64,000 bases of DNA from Zingiber officinale (Eukaryota > Streptophyta > Magnoliopsida > Zingiberales > Zingiberaceae), in contig NC_055987.1 of the NCBI RefSeq assembly GCF_018446385.1, positions 32,437,202 to 32,501,201 on the forward strand, given 5' to 3'. Positions 1 to 12,260 of the stretch are shown here, piece after piece. The translations under genes were made by a program, and so were the position numbers. Every line of letters starts with the position of its first letter. Position 1 is the first letter of the stretch. A model generated the notes under the pieces. The model did no database searches, had not been told where the DNA came from, and worked only from the letters and a program-made list of their open reading frames with translations.

Positions 1-2623
1 TTCCGCCCGATCTGCTCCTTGAACACTTTATTCATCAAGCGTTGATAGGTGGCCCCGGCATTCTTCAATCCGAACGGCATTACATTGTAGCAATATGTGC
101 CGTCGGCCGTTACGAAGCTTACTTTTTCTTGATCTTCCCTAGCGAGCGGCACTTGATGATAGCCTTGGTAGGCGTCAAGCATACAGATTAATTCGCAGCC
201 GGCCGTAGAATCCACCAGCTGATCTATCCGGGGCAGGGGATAAAAATCTTTGGGGCATGCTTTGTTTAAGTCCCGAAAGTCGATACAGACTCTCCACTTG
301 CCGCCCGGCTTAGAGACTAATACTACATTAGCCAGCCAGCTCGGGAACTGCACTTCGCGTATATGGCCGGCCTCCAGAAGTTTCTCTACTTCCGCCCGGA
401 TGATTGCATTCTGCTCGGCACTGAAATCCCTTTTCCTCTGCTTTATCGGCCGAGCATCCGGTCGGACATGCAACTCATGCTGTGCTATGTTCGGCGAAAT
501 TCCAAGCAATTCATGTGTTGACCAGACGAATACATCATGGTTTCGTCGGAGGCAGTGGATCAGCTCCTCCTTCTGCTTCTCCTCCAGATCAGAGGCAACA
601 AAAGTCGTGGCCTCCGATCGGGTCGGATGAATCTGCACCTCTTATTTTTCCTCATAAATTAAGGCGGGTGGCTTTTCAGTGATAGCATTTACCTCGATTC
701 GAGGCACCTTCCGAGCGGAGTTGGATTCTGCTCGGACCATCTCGATGTAGCATCGCCGAGCTGCTAACTGTTCTCCCCGTACTTCTCCCACCTTGTCTTC
801 GACGGGGAACTTGATCTTCTGGTGGAAGGTGGAGACGACCGCCCGGAACTCGCTGAGCGCCGGTCGTCCCAAAATGACGTTGTATGATGAGGGAGAGTCC
901 ACCACCACGAAGTTTGTTGTTCGCGTCCTCCTGAGCGGCTCTTCTCCCAATGAGATAGCCAGCCGTATTTGTCCGACCGGATGCACTTCGTTACCCGTGA
1001 ACCCGTAGAGCGGCGTTATCATGAGCAGCAACTCGGCTCGATCAATTTGCAGCTGATCGAACGCCTTCTTGAATATAATGTTGACCGAGCTCCCTGTGTC
1101 AACAAATATGCGGTGAATAGTGTAATTTGCTATTACCGCTTTGATGAGTAGAGCATCGTCGTGGGGCACTTCTACTCCTTCTAAGTCTCCGGGCCCGAAA
1201 GTGATTTCCGGTCCACTTGCCCGCTCTTGGCTACAACCAACTGCGTGGATCTGTAGTTGCCGGACGCTCGCCTTTCTGGCTCGGTTGGAGTCTCCTCCGG
1301 TCGGCCCACCAGCAATAACGTTGATCTCGCCTCGGGCAGTATTGCTTCTATTCTCCTCTTCCTGAGCGGACGGTCGGGACCATTCTCTGGACGCCCGTCG
1401 ACTCTCCTGTCTAGGAGACCGATGCCGATCGGGCGTCTGTTGATGACGCCTCTCGGTGCGTGTCCGATCGGCTTCATGGGTCCTTTGTCTTCTGTCGATG
1501 GGAGGAGACCGCCGTTCGGCATTCCTGGGAACGGGATTAGCCAAGAAGGGAAGACTTCGACAATCCCTCGTGTTGTGCGTATCCGTCCGGTGGATGGAGC
1601 AGAACATAGGGGTCCATCTCTTCTTTGGCTTGGGCCGAGCGGCAGCTACCTCTTGTACGTGTGATCTGGGTGATCGGTTCCTCAGCCCTCGGTCCTCTTG
1701 GCGGTTGATGGCGGCCAAGGGTCTCCGCTCGGCCGGGGCAGCCGTTCAATTGGTGTTTCTTTCTTCCTGGCTGCCTGCGCTTCCTCCACGTTGATATATT
1801 CATTGGCCCGGTGCAGCATATGATCATAATCTTGGGGCGGCTTTCGGATGAGCGACCGGAAGAAGTCCCCATCCACAAGGCCTTGCGTGAAGGCATTCAT
1901 CATCGACTCCGATGTGGCCGTTGGAATATCCATCGCCACTTGGTTAAATCGCTGGATGTAAGCTCGAAGCGATTCTCTTGGCTCTTGCTTGATGGCGAAC
2001 AAGCTGACGCTTGTCTTCTGATAACGCCGACTGCTGGCGAAGTGGTGGAGGAAGGCTGTTCGGAAGTCCTTGAAGCTAGTGATGGATCCGTCCGGCAGCC
2101 TCCGAAACCACCGTTGAGCCGATCCCGAGAGAGTGGTAAGAAAGACTCAGCACTTTACTCCATCTGTATATTGATGGAGCGTAGCTGTGTTATCGAACTT
2201 ACCCAGATGATCATCCGGGTCTGTTGTTCCATTGTACTCGCCGATCGCCGGGGGCGCGTAATGTTTAGGCAGAGGGTCTCGTAGAATAGCCTCCGAAAAT
2301 TGGCGATTGATCCGCTCGGGAGATGAGTCCGTTCGGGGGGTTTTCCCCTTTCTGGCGTCTCGCCTAGGCATTTCGTCGGAAGAAGATCCTCTATCTCTCC
2401 GAGCTGGCCCGGCTTCAGGGGTGCGGAATAAGGCCCGATGGAATGCAACGGTGGCTTGAGGTGCGTCCGCTCGGCCACCCGATGCAGATGTTGCTTGTTG
2501 CTCCGGCCGCTCGGCTGATGTTTTTTGTTTTAACTCCACAAGTTTGGCGGCCCTCATCTCGACCAAAGCGTCGAGTTCTTCCGTCGAAAGCGTCACCGTG
2601 TGTTGTCGTCCAGCCTCGTCCAT
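1..2623 (-). pseudogene. gag-protease-RT of G1, broken
   Basis: Gag starts at the ATG at 2623-2621. Gag carries the LTR-element capsid domain (about 2200-1800) and a Cys/His knuckle-like stretch (FCSIHRTDTHNTRDC, about 1600). Protease follows with the aspartyl motif VDTGSS near 1100. Next comes the RT, including its entry region (KWRVCIDFRDLNKACP, about 300) and the LDAYQGYHQ segment, up to the window edge before the YVDD box. Three lesions are visible against G2: a stop near 2147 in gag where G2 has Arg, a frame change near 1700 between gag and the knuckle, and a stop at 642-644 between protease and RT. It is not a functional polyprotein. The protease-RT order and the Cys/His stretch fit the Tat lineage, which is an inference. 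Confidence 0.88.
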
Positions 2624-2647
2624 TGTTCCCGTTCGAATGCAGGTGCG

Positions 2648-2665
2648 TTCCCACAGACGGCGCCA
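2648..2665 (-). other. primer-binding site of G1
   Basis: Read on the minus strand, TGGCGCCGTCTGTGGGAA begins a few bases after the LTR end, where a tRNA primer would pair. This start is usual for plant Tat/Athila-type gypsy elements. The site is intact here and absent from the sister element G2. Confidence 0.75.
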
Positions 2666-2668
2666 AAT

Positions 2669-3369
2669 TGATCCTGTCCGAACCAGGAGTCAACGAACGC
2701 TGGGGACATGGCGCTTCCTGCTGGACCCTCGAGCACTCCGGCGAACCTGCAACAAAATCGAGCCGGGGGGGTGTCCCGGCGACGGCCCTCCGACGCTCAA
2801 GTCAGGCGAGGAATGGATGAAGGAGGTGGCTGCAGAATGAAGACTCGCGTACCTCCGGTGAAGAAATGGAGACCTTATATAGACCTCTCCAAGAAGCCTG
2901 GGCGCGCCAATCGAAGCAATCTCCTGCTTTCGACCATGCCCAGGTATGGGTCTGTCAGAAGGGCATACGTGAGGCCATACCGCTACTGTACCAACCTCTC
3001 CATGATGTGACGGCAAGATCTTCTATCATGAAATCCTGTATACGGCATAATCATTAGACATGCCTCTGCTGACATCCCATATCTCGAGCCGAACGAATAG
3101 GCCGCTCGGCTAACCTTTGTATCCTCGCCCTAATCCTGGCCGAACGGACCACCCGCTCGGCCCCACGGTTCCAGCCGGGCAGACGCCCCACTCGGCCATT
3201 CAATCCTCCTGCCTTGGCGTCGGAAACCCAGGCCTGGCTGGGTTATCTTTGGTTCCGCTCGGACCTACTAGGCTGCTCGGCGCGGCCATTAACCGCTTAG
3301 TCAGCCCTCCATCTGTCCCCAAGCTGAGACCCTTCAGGAAGTGGATCCCCCATTCTTACCGCCGGATCA
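2669..3369 (-). repeat. 5' LTR of G1 (701 bp)
   Basis: On the minus strand it begins TGATCCGGCGGTAAG and ends GGACAGGATCA, the same ends as both LTRs of G2. A TATATAAGG box lies at about 2881-2873 on the minus strand. The U3 part differs strongly from that of G2, so the two elements are different subfamilies with conserved ends. Confidence 0.9.
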
Positions 3370-3444
3370 CTGGGAAAAGGTTCAGACCTTTGTACAAAAT
3401 TTTTATATAGTGGAACTATTAGGTTTTCCTAGTAGCAACCAACA
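3370..3444 (+). repeat. 3' tail of C1 5' LTR
   Basis: About 75 bp matching the last bases of the 3' LTR (10,666-10,740), ending in AGTAGCAACCAACA. The remainder was displaced by the insertion of G1. Confidence 0.85.
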
Positions 3445-3446
3445 AT

Positions 3447-3458
3447 TGGTATCAGAGC
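3447..3458 (+). other. primer-binding site of C1
   Basis: TGGTATCAGAGC, complementary to the 3' end of initiator methionine tRNA, two bases after the LTR end. It is the standard plant copia primer site. Confidence 0.9.
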
Positions 3459-5149
3459 TAGGGTTTTGCCTCAGTGTATTTGGTATTAGTTTAATTATGT
3501 ACATGTCATACATAATTTAGGCAGGTTAATAGTAGGATGTGCTAACTTTGTGGATGCAGAATCCAACTATTATGGCTTATAGTTATTATGTGTGTGATTG
3601 GACCCTTGGACATGTCAAGGGTATTTTATTGTGTGTGCATGATTGTATTATAAAATACAGCACGAGATGTATTTAGTTTTATTAGGATTTTATTTTTTGA
3701 TCTAGTTACATGTACATTCCTTTTATGGAATATAGGATCGATGGATGTAAATTTTATTTTATGTTCGATCTAGTTTACATGTACATTCCTTCGAGGAATA
3801 TAGGATTGAAAAATGTAAAATTCTATTTATGTCGCGGATCGAATCTTGCAAGGCGTGAAACCTTTTGAGGACCAGAGGCGCAGCGGAACAAGGAGCAAGA
3901 TGGATGCGACAACTAGACCCGGTGGCGGTGGCCAAAGATGGCAACAGCTAGGGTTGGCGACACACGAAGGACAGCAGTAGATAAAAGCCATAATAGTTGA
4001 AAATTAATTTTTCTATTTATTACTTTTTTATGCTGTGTTGTGTGTGCTTGTTAGTATGCATGCTAAGTAGGCTAGCATAGTCAAAATTCCTCACTTTAAA
4101 TAACTAAGTGGGAGAGGGATTTATTTTTAAATAAATTCCACGGTCTCCATTACTGGTTTATAAGTGACGCAACAAGCTTGCGCGTTGGCTCTGATTGTCT
4201 TCCTCCATATCGGATGAGCTTGTTTGCAGATCACTAGCTTAAACTTCCATTTTGGATGACTATAGGAAGTTAATTAAGAGCGTGTGATCTTCCCCATCGG
4301 AAGGGGCATAATCTTATTAATGGACTTAGTGTCAAGTAATGGTATACACTTAGGCACGTCTAATAGTATCCTCCCCATCGGAGTCACTGCTATTATTTGT
4401 GTGACCGAAGAAAACCAACTATTAATTTATCAAATAAATAGGTTGACAAGATAATAAAATTAAAAACTCCTCTTACAAATGTTTGATTTTGTATACGTCC
4501 ACACTATCGTGTCATACAAAATTCACGGTGTTTGAGGTAATTTTATTTTGTCATAAAGACTTATTCACAAGATAATTAATAGGTAAAACCCTCCTCTTAC
4601 AAATGTTTAAATTTTGTATACGTCCACACTATCGTGGCATGCAAAATTCACGGTGTTTGAGGTGTTGGTGAATTTAAATAATATTGTTTGAGGAATCAAT
4701 GTTATTTTAAATTCAAAAGGTTTTAACCAAATATTTGATCAAAGAAAGATCAACTATTAATTTTATTCGTCATAAAGTAAAGTTGATGAGATAATAAAAT
4801 TAATGGATAAAATCTCTTCTTTGATTTTGTATACGTCCACACTATCGTGACATACAAAATTCATGAGAATTTTAAGGAATTGATCTTGACCAAATATTTT
4901 TGTGATTCTTAGGATTTAAAATGTTTGTCAATTCCCTAGTTGTTATACTATAGAAAAGACTTAGTAGTCCCAATTGTAATGATTAGAAATAGGACTTGGA
5001 CTTTAAGGTAGTCTGTCTTCTTAGAACTAAGAACAATATAGGTGTATTTAATTCATTAGTTGAAACATGTTTAGTGGTGTTATCTACCAGAACCTGGAGT
5101 GTAGATACAGATGTCATTAATCATGTCCGTAATTCATTGCAGGATTCCA
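3459..5149 (+). other. C1 leader/gag region, no recognisable gag
   Basis: Gag should lie here but no capsid or zinc-knuckle motif is readable in any frame. The stretch holds AT-rich sequence and three copies of a unit containing TTTTGTATACGTCCACACTA (about 4484, 4611 and 4826). Each unit is closed by ATACAAAAT, giving a potential hairpin. Copies are separated by 130-215 bp of partly similar sequence. A protease-like piece may begin near 5180. Confidence 0.6.
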
Positions 5150-7990
5150 GGAAACCCGACAACTAAATGAAAATAAAAACACCGTCCACATGGGCACTGC
5201 TATAAAAATGGCAATTGTTGCAGTGGGAGATGTTTATCCTTTGATAAGAATAAAATATGGATTTTAAGTAATTGTCTTTACGTACCAAGTTTAGAAAGAA
5301 CTAGTTTTCAGTTTCTAAATTATTCAAAGAACTTGATATTCTGCCTCTTTTAATAACAAAGTTATTATTAAGAAAAAGAGGGAAGTTATCTGTTCTGGTA
5401 TGTTGGTTGGCAATTTATAAATCCAATAACTCCCATGATGCAACAAATGGAAATTAGTAACACATCTTCTAACTTTAAGAGAAAGCAACCTTCGGAAATG
5501 AACCAATTATATCTTTGGCATCTAAGGCTAGGTTATATTAACTTGAGTAGAATTCATTGGTAGCTGATGAACTTTTGGGTTCATTGGTAGTGGAAATCTT
5601 TCCAACCTGCGAGTCTTACTTGGAAGGAAAAATAACCAAGAAGTTTTTAAGTATAAGGGGTATGGAGCCAAAGATACATTGGAATAGGTTCATTCTGATT
5701 TGTGTGATCCTATGACAAGAGTTAGTATTGAATATTTCGTCTATTTTATAGACAACTATTCAAGATACAAATACATTTACTTGATGTGCCGCAAGACTAA
5801 GTGCTTTGATTAGTTCAAAGAGTACAAGGCTGATGCGGAGAAATGTTAAAGTAAAAGTATCAAGTCACTATGGTAAGATCGTAGTGGCAAGTACCTCTTG
5901 GGACAATTTAGGAGTCACTTATCAGAAGTCGGGACTCAATCCCAACTAACTGCACCTAGTACACCCCAACAGAATGGTGTAGTAGAAAGAAGGTATAAGA
6001 CTCTTATGGAAATAAGTAGATTGATGATGAATTAATTACCAAATTCGTTTTAAGGATATACACTAGAAACAGAAGTGAACATAATACCTTCTAAAATCAG
6101 AACTCTCTACTCCCATAGAATTGCAGAATGGGCGTAAGCCTAGTCTAAAGCATATTCGGATTTGGGTGGTCTAGCACATGAGAGACACTGATAAGTTGGG
6201 CAGGAGTTCACTTGTTTATAAGTTATCCTAAAGAAACGAAAGTAGGTTTATAGTCTTAAAAATCAGAAGGTCATTGTTAGAATCAATGACCGATTTTTAG
6301 AAAAGGACTATGTAATAAACCACAAGCCCATAAGTAAATTTGTTCTTAAAGAAATTATAAAGGACATGTCTAATCTAGTACCAACTATACAAGATGAAAT
6401 ATCACAAGAAACTGCAACACGTATCATAAATGATACACAGACAGTGGCTCATCGTAGTGGGAGGGTTGTCAAGCAAACCTAAAAGATTCATGTTTTGGGA
6501 GAGTTTTTGGACTTGATCCCTAATGAACATGAGCCTGATCCCGGGCATATGATGAAGCACTCCAAGATAAAGATGCAGCATCTTGGCAAAGAGCAATGAA
6601 TACAGAATTAGAATTCTAATAAAATCTGGAAGCTTGTAGAACCACCAGATGGTGTAAAAGCCATTGGGTGTAAAAAGATCTATAATAGGAAAAGAGGGAT
6701 AGACAGGAAGGTAGAAACTTTCAAAGCAAGGCTCGTTGAAAAACGAAACCTTTTCACCGGTAGCCATGCTTAAGTCTATCTAGATTCTTTTATCTATTTG
6801 GCAAGTGGATGTCAAGACAGCATTCCTTAATGGAAGTCTTGAAGAAAGCATCCATATAAAGCAACCAGAAGAGTTCATTGCAAAGGGCAAAAGAGCATCT
6901 TGTGTGCAAGCTCAATCAGTTTATGGACTGAGGCAAAGCTTCAAGGTCTTGGAACATCTGGTTTATCAAAGTAATCCATACCTATTGATTTATTTAGTAA
7001 ACGGATAAAGTCTTGTGTATACAAAAGGTGTGATGGAAACGTGGTGGTATTTATTGTACTATACGTAGATAACATTTTTGGTAGTTGGAAATAATATCAA
7101 AATGTAGTCAGAAGTAAGGGTATGGTTGTCCAAACAATTCGATATAAAGGACTTGGGAGAATGTATATATTCTTGGGATCAAAGTAATAAGGGATGGCAA
7201 GAAAAGAATATTTTACTTATCCCAAGCTTCATATATCGAAAAATCCTTGCTTGTTTTAAGCATGCAAAACTCCAAGAAAGGTTTCTTACCTTTTTTAGCA
7301 TGGAGTAACTTTATCCAAAGAGATATCTCCGTAGACATCAAAGAAGATAGAGGAAATGAAGGCAGTTCTTTATGCTTCGGCTATCGAAAGCCTAATGTAT
7401 GCTATGCACGAGATCAGAAATCTGTTTTGCTAAGGGCATAGTTAGCAGATATCAAAGTAACCCTGGACAAGGACAGTGGACTGCAGTAAAGCATATATTG
7501 AAGTACCTTAGAGGCACTAGAGATTATATGCTAGCTTACAAGGCAATTAATTTGGTCCCTGTAGGTTGCACGGATTTTGACTTCTAATTGGATAGGGACA
7601 ATAGTAAGTCAACCTCGGGGTTTTGTGTTTACTTTAGGAGGTAAAGTCATAACTATGGAAGAGTGATAAGCATAGGTGCTTTTCGGACTCCACCATAGAA
7701 GCTGAGTATATGGCAGCCTCTTAGGTAGCCATAGAAGCTGTATGGCTCAGATACTTCAAGATAGACTTAGACATGATTTCTGGTTTACCCAAAAATTATT
7801 ATAATAATAGTGGTGCAGTAGCAAACTCGAAGAAACCATGAGTCTATAAGGCAAGTAAACACAATAGAGCGCAAGTACCACCCAATACGAGAAATCGTAT
7901 AAACGAGGAGAAGTTGTTGCTGCATAGATTGCATCAGATGATGACCTATAGATCTTTTCACTAAGGCCCTTAAGGCAAGAGCTTTTGATG
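5150..7990 (+). pseudogene. C1 pol relic (integrase, RT, RNase H)
   Basis: The reading frame changes often and many stops are present. The integrase zinc-binding entry LWHLRLGYINLSRIH is readable at about 5514. VHSDLCDP follows near 5692 and TPQQNGVVERRYKTLM near 5960, both from the integrase core. The RT segment DVKTAFLNGSLEESIHIKQP lies at 6805-6870, FDIKDLGE near 7138, and RNase H pieces (TAVKHILKYLRGTRDY, then KSTSGFCVY) at about 7480-7640. It cannot encode a working polyprotein. Heavy decay makes this one of the older layers of the left nest. Confidence 0.85.
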
Positions 7991-8065
7991 GGCATGTTGA
8001 AAGGTTAGGAATCAGATGTATGACAGCAGATATAGCAGCTTAGTCTTTTAGTATAAGTGGGAGAT

Positions 8066-10740
8066 TGTTAGGATGTATACTAAAAACCTAGCTTTTGGTA
8101 TAAACATTTATCTAGAAATAAGAATCACATTGGTCAAATGTCTACATTTATGATAAATGTAGTTGTTTAATTAATTTATATTGTAGATAACATGGTGTGT
8201 GGTGTCACACACAGAGGATCATGTTATCAGTACCTTATAAATTATAAACAGTAGCTCACGACCAAGATGGAAAGGAATAAACCATTGGAAGGTCGTAGTG
8301 TAACTAGGTATTAGTTTATCTTAACTATATAATTACACTAGTACACTTAGAGTGTATTGAGTAGGACCATTAGAGGTCGTTCATTTTATACTGACTTTAT
8401 GAAGGAACAAAGATCTCAGTTATTATGGAAGTGTGTGCTCTTAATCCTAATATAATAACAAGCACATATATTTGATATTTATTTCTTTAATTTATCAATG
8501 GGTGAGATTTAGTTCGATGAATCAATAAACCCGATAAGTTGGGAAATGGTATCACTTATAGTGTGTGTTATTGATTATAGAAGGAAACTGTGTCCTAGAG
8601 ATACTAGGTTGATAATGTCCTCAAGAGGAGCTCATAAGGATTGTCATGTTAAACCCTGCAGGTGGACTTAGTCCGACATGATGATAAGGTTGAGTGGTAC
8701 TACTCTTGGACTAAGATATTAATTAAATGAGTTGTCAGTAACTCACTTAATTAGTGGGCATTCGACATCTTAAACACAGGGAGACTAACACACTCATAAT
8801 AAGAAGGAGCCCAAAATGTAATTTGGGATTGATGCGGTAGTTCAATAATAGTTCTTTAGTGGAATGAATTATTATTGATGAAATTAAGTTGTGTGTTCGG
8901 GGCGAACACGGGATGCTTAATTTCATCGGGAGACCAAAACCAATTCCTCCTCTCAGTCCCTATCGTAGCCTCTTGTGTATAGAGATTTATACCCACCACA
9001 TACCCACCTTCTTACCCATCAAATGGGGCCGGCCAAGCTAGCTTGGAATCCAAGCTAGGGCCGGCCAAGACCAAGTGAATGAGCCAAGTTGGTGGCCAGC
9101 CAAAGCTTGGGTCCCAAGCTTAGGTGGCCGGCCACTAGAATATTAAAAAGGTTTTTTATTAAAATTATTTCTTATGTGGATATCATAGTTTTAAAAGAGA
9201 GTTTAAAAATTAAAAATTTCCTTTTATAGATTTCTACAAAAGATTAAGAGAAGAGATTAATCTCTTTCCTTATTTGTAGATTAAAAGGATGGTTTTAATT
9301 TTTTGGTAAAAACTTTCTTTATTTGTAAATCATCTACATGTTTAAAAGAGAGTTTAAAATTTGAAATCTTTCCTTATTTGTTGATTAAAAGATGGATTTT
9401 AAATTTTAAGAAAACTTTCTTTTTTAACCATGTTCATGATTTAAAAGAGAGTTTAAAAATTAAATATTCTTTTTTATAAGTTTCTACAAGAGATTAAGAA
9501 AAGATTTGATATCTTTCCTTATTTGTAGATTAAAAGAGATTTTAATTTTTAGAGATAACTTTCTTTTTATCCACATGTTTAAAAGAAAGATTTTAATTTA
9601 TAAAATTTCCTTTTTACTAACCATGAAGGGATTAAAATTATTGGAGAAATTTTTATAAATTTCTGGAGACAAATTAGAAAATTTTAATTAATTAAAACTC
9701 TCCTTGTTTATAGCTTGTGGTGGCCGGCCAAATAAATTGGAGAAGAAAATTGTTTTTTAATTAAATAAATTTTCATTTTCAATGGCAAAAGAATTAAGGA
9801 AGTTTTTATTAAATTTTCCTTATTTGCCAAGACCAAGGATTATAAAAGAGAGGGTAGAGGAGGCTTCATTGAGAACGACTCTATTCTATTTTCTCCCTCT
9901 TTTCTTCCTTGGTGTGGCCGGCCCTTCTCCTTTTCTCTCTTCCTCTTGTGTGGCCGAAATCCTTTATCTCTTGGAGCTTGGAGGAGGTGGCCGGATCTAC
10001 CTTGAGAAAGAAGGAGAGAAAGCTTGCATCCCTTGGAGCTTGGTTGGTGAAAAAAAAGTTCTTCATCCTTTAGAAGATATGCTTGGTCGAAACTTGAAGG
10101 AAGGAAGAAGAAGGTGCCTTGGTGGTTCTCGTCTTGGAAGATCGTTGCCCACACAACGTCCAGGATTAGAAGAGGAATACGGTAGAAGACCTAGAGATTT
10201 TTGTTTGCAAAAGAAAAGGTATACTAGTATTTAATTTCCGCATCATACTAGTTTTATTTCTTTGTAAAAATACCAAATACAAGAAGCATGCGATTCTAGT
10301 ATTTCGAATTAGTTTTCGATGTTGTGTTCTTTTGTTTTTCTTTTCCTTGTGATTTGATTGTTCCTTTTGGTTGACCTAAAGTTATTTAAGGAAATTAAAT
10401 ATTAGCTTTCCTTAAAAGGCTTTGTCTAGGTGGTGGTGGTTGTTCCCATATCCAAGAAGGTCATGTGCCTCGCCATGCAGTCCTGGAAGCCAATTTTGGA
10501 AATTAATATTTAATGGAATTAATAACCTAGGTGATTTGGATCGAACGTGTTAAGTTCCGCAGGAGATCCAAGTCTAAACCTAAAAGAACAAATAAATTAA
10601 ACTTTGGTTCAAACGTGTTAAGTTCCGCAGGCGATCCAAATTTAATTTAAAAGAACACATGGTAGCTAGGAAAAGGTTCAGATCTTTGTACAAAATTTTT
10701 GTACAGTGGAACCATTAGGTTTTCCGAGTAGCAACCAACA
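8066..10740 (+). repeat. 3' LTR of C1 (about 2.67 kb)
   Basis: It starts TGTTAGGATGTATAC after a purine-rich tract and ends GCAACCAACA. A TATAAAAG box at about 9840 is followed by a transcribed-leader-like stretch containing a chance 150-codon open frame (9782-10234). Two near-identical phrases (GTGTTAAGTTCCGCAGG...GATCCAA) occur at about 10,548 and 10,615. Copies of a GATTAAAAGA-type phrase recur over 9,240-9,650, an AT-rich imperfect array. Confidence 0.85.
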
Positions 10741-12006
10741 AACTAGACATTGACTATGTTAAGACCTTTAGCCCTGTGGTCAATCTCACTACAGTTTGTA
10801 TTGTATTAGCTCTTGCTGTATCTCAAGAATGGCCCATTCATCAGCTTGATGTGAGTAATGCTTCTTACATGGGACATTACACAAAGAATTATATATGTTT
10901 CAGCCTCCTGGTTTTATTCATCCTAACTATCCAAACTATATTTACCACCTTCACAAAGCTTTATATGGTCTGAAGCAAGCTCTGAGAGAATAACTTGCGA
11001 TGCTACATACCTCATTGGTCAATATTGGATTCCTCGAGTCCAAATCAGATTTTGGTTTATGTAGATGATATAATTTTTACCAACAACTCACCTTCTCACA
11101 TTGATTCTACCATTGGCACACTGAGTAAGCTTTTCCCCCTCAAAGATCTGGTCAATTGCATTGTTTCCTTGGTATTGAAGCAACTCACACCTCCAACGAT
11201 TTGTTCTTGTGCCAGTCTCGCTATGTTACTGATTTGTTAACTAGGGCTTAGATGCACCAATCCAAGCCTCTTCACACTCCGGTTGCCTCTAGGTCATCTC
11301 TGTCTCGTCATGATGGCGATCCTCTGGCTGATCCTCAGCCTTACCATAGTATTGTTGGTGCTCTTCGGTATCTCACTCTTACTCGACCAGAACTTGCATT
11401 TGCCATCAACCGTGCATGTTAGTTTATGCAATCTCCTACTATGTCTCATTGGATTGTTGTCAAGCATATTCTTCAGTATCTTCAACATATCCCACACCAT
11501 GGTATTCTTATTTGTCTCTCCCCCTCTCTGGATCTGACAACTTATTCAGATGCTGGCTGGCTAGATTGCCCTGATGACCTTTGGTCTACTATAGATTACT
11601 GTTTTTTTCTTGGCAACACCCTTATCTCCTAGAATTTTAAGAAGCAATAGGTAGTTACTTGCTCTAGTACTGAATTAGAATATCGTGCCTTGGCACATGC
11701 CATTGCACTCCAGTCACTTCTTGATGAGCTCCATGTTCCCATGTTGCAACCACCGATACTCTGGTGTGGCAACATTGGAGCCACGTTTCTCACAGCCAAT
11801 CTAATTTTTCATGCTCATATGAAGCACATTGAGATTGACTTCTATTTTGTTCGTGAGCGTGTTGCTCGGAAGACACTTCTTATTTAGTACATATCTACCA
11901 AAGATCAGGTTGCTGACATTTTCACAAAGGGTCTATCCTCACATCATTTTGCTCTTCTCCGAGACAAGCTCACGGTGTGTGCCTCCCTATTTCTCTTGTG
12001 GCAGGG
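10741..12006 (+). pseudogene. C2: Ale/Retrofit-like copia pol relic
   Basis: This relic starts abruptly after the C1 3' LTR. Readable pieces are the RT entry (YVKTFSPVVNLTTV, about 10,755, and [12 protein letters not shown]), the catalytic VYVDDIIF near 11,058, the TRPELAF box near 11,385, the RNase H region (SDAGWLDCPDD, about 11,545) and the pol terminus VADIFTKGLSSHHFALLRD near 11,910. Several frameshifts and stops are present. The wording fits the Ale/Retrofit lineage. Its 5' part should lie left of the window, beyond C1 and G1. Confidence 0.85.
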
Positions 12007-12260
12007 TGTTAAGGGATGCACTTCTCATGATTTTAGGGATTCCGGATCAAGATTATAATTATCTCTAAATCCTTAATGATAGTATTTAATCCTGTAAATT
12101 AAAGATCTATATTTATTTGTATTTATCATGATTCCATAAATTAAAAATCTTTATTTATTTATATTTATCATGATCTCACAAATCTCATTAAATAATATAT
12201 CAATAATAGCAATTATAAGATCAATAACCCTCCTCCTCCTGCTCGTCCTCCTCCGGTTTA
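12007..12260 (+). repeat. probable 3' LTR of C2
   Basis: TGTTAAGGGATGCACTTC follows a GGCAGGG purine tract directly after the pol end, as in short-LTR Ale elements. A doubled phrase (TAAATTAAAGATCTATATTTATTT and a variant) lies inside. The right end, somewhere near 12,240-12,260, is not clear. Confidence 0.55.

Larger units (their letters stand above)
1..3369 (-). mobile_element. G1: Tat-like Ty3/gypsy LTR retrotransposon, 5' portion
   Basis: This is a minus-strand element whose 3' half lies left of the window. In element order it shows a 5' LTR (3369-2669), a primer-binding site, gag, protease and reverse transcriptase, cut at base 1. It matches the plus-strand element G2 at 54.4-59.9 kb closely in gag, protease and RT, although its LTR is shorter (701 against 811 bp). 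It sits inside the 5' LTR of copia element C1: the bases after its LTR (CTGGG at 3370-3374, then AAAAGGTTCAG) correspond to CTAGGAAAAGGTTCAG near 10,666-10,681 in the C1 3' LTR. CTGGG is therefore the expected right-hand copy of the 5-bp target duplication. The left copy is outside the window. Confidence 0.92.
3370..10740 (+). mobile_element. C1: Angela-like Ty1/copia LTR retrotransposon, degenerate
   Basis: It comprises a 5' LTR remnant, a tRNA-iMet-type primer-binding site, an eroded internal region, a polypurine tract (AAGTGGGAGATTG near 8055) and a full 3' LTR. Recognisable protein pieces run in copia order: integrase, RT, RNase H. Phrases such as TAVKHILKYLRGTRDY and NSKKGFLPF fit the Angela/Tork group. 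Much of the 5' LTR lies left of G1, outside the window. The element abuts an Ale-like copia relic at 10741, so C1 appears to have inserted into that relic. Confidence 0.85.

Noticed and set aside
9782..10234. 150-codon open frame in the C1 3' LTR
   Set aside because: It lies within LTR leader sequence rich in purines and pyrimidine tracts, shows no domain, and is explained by composition.
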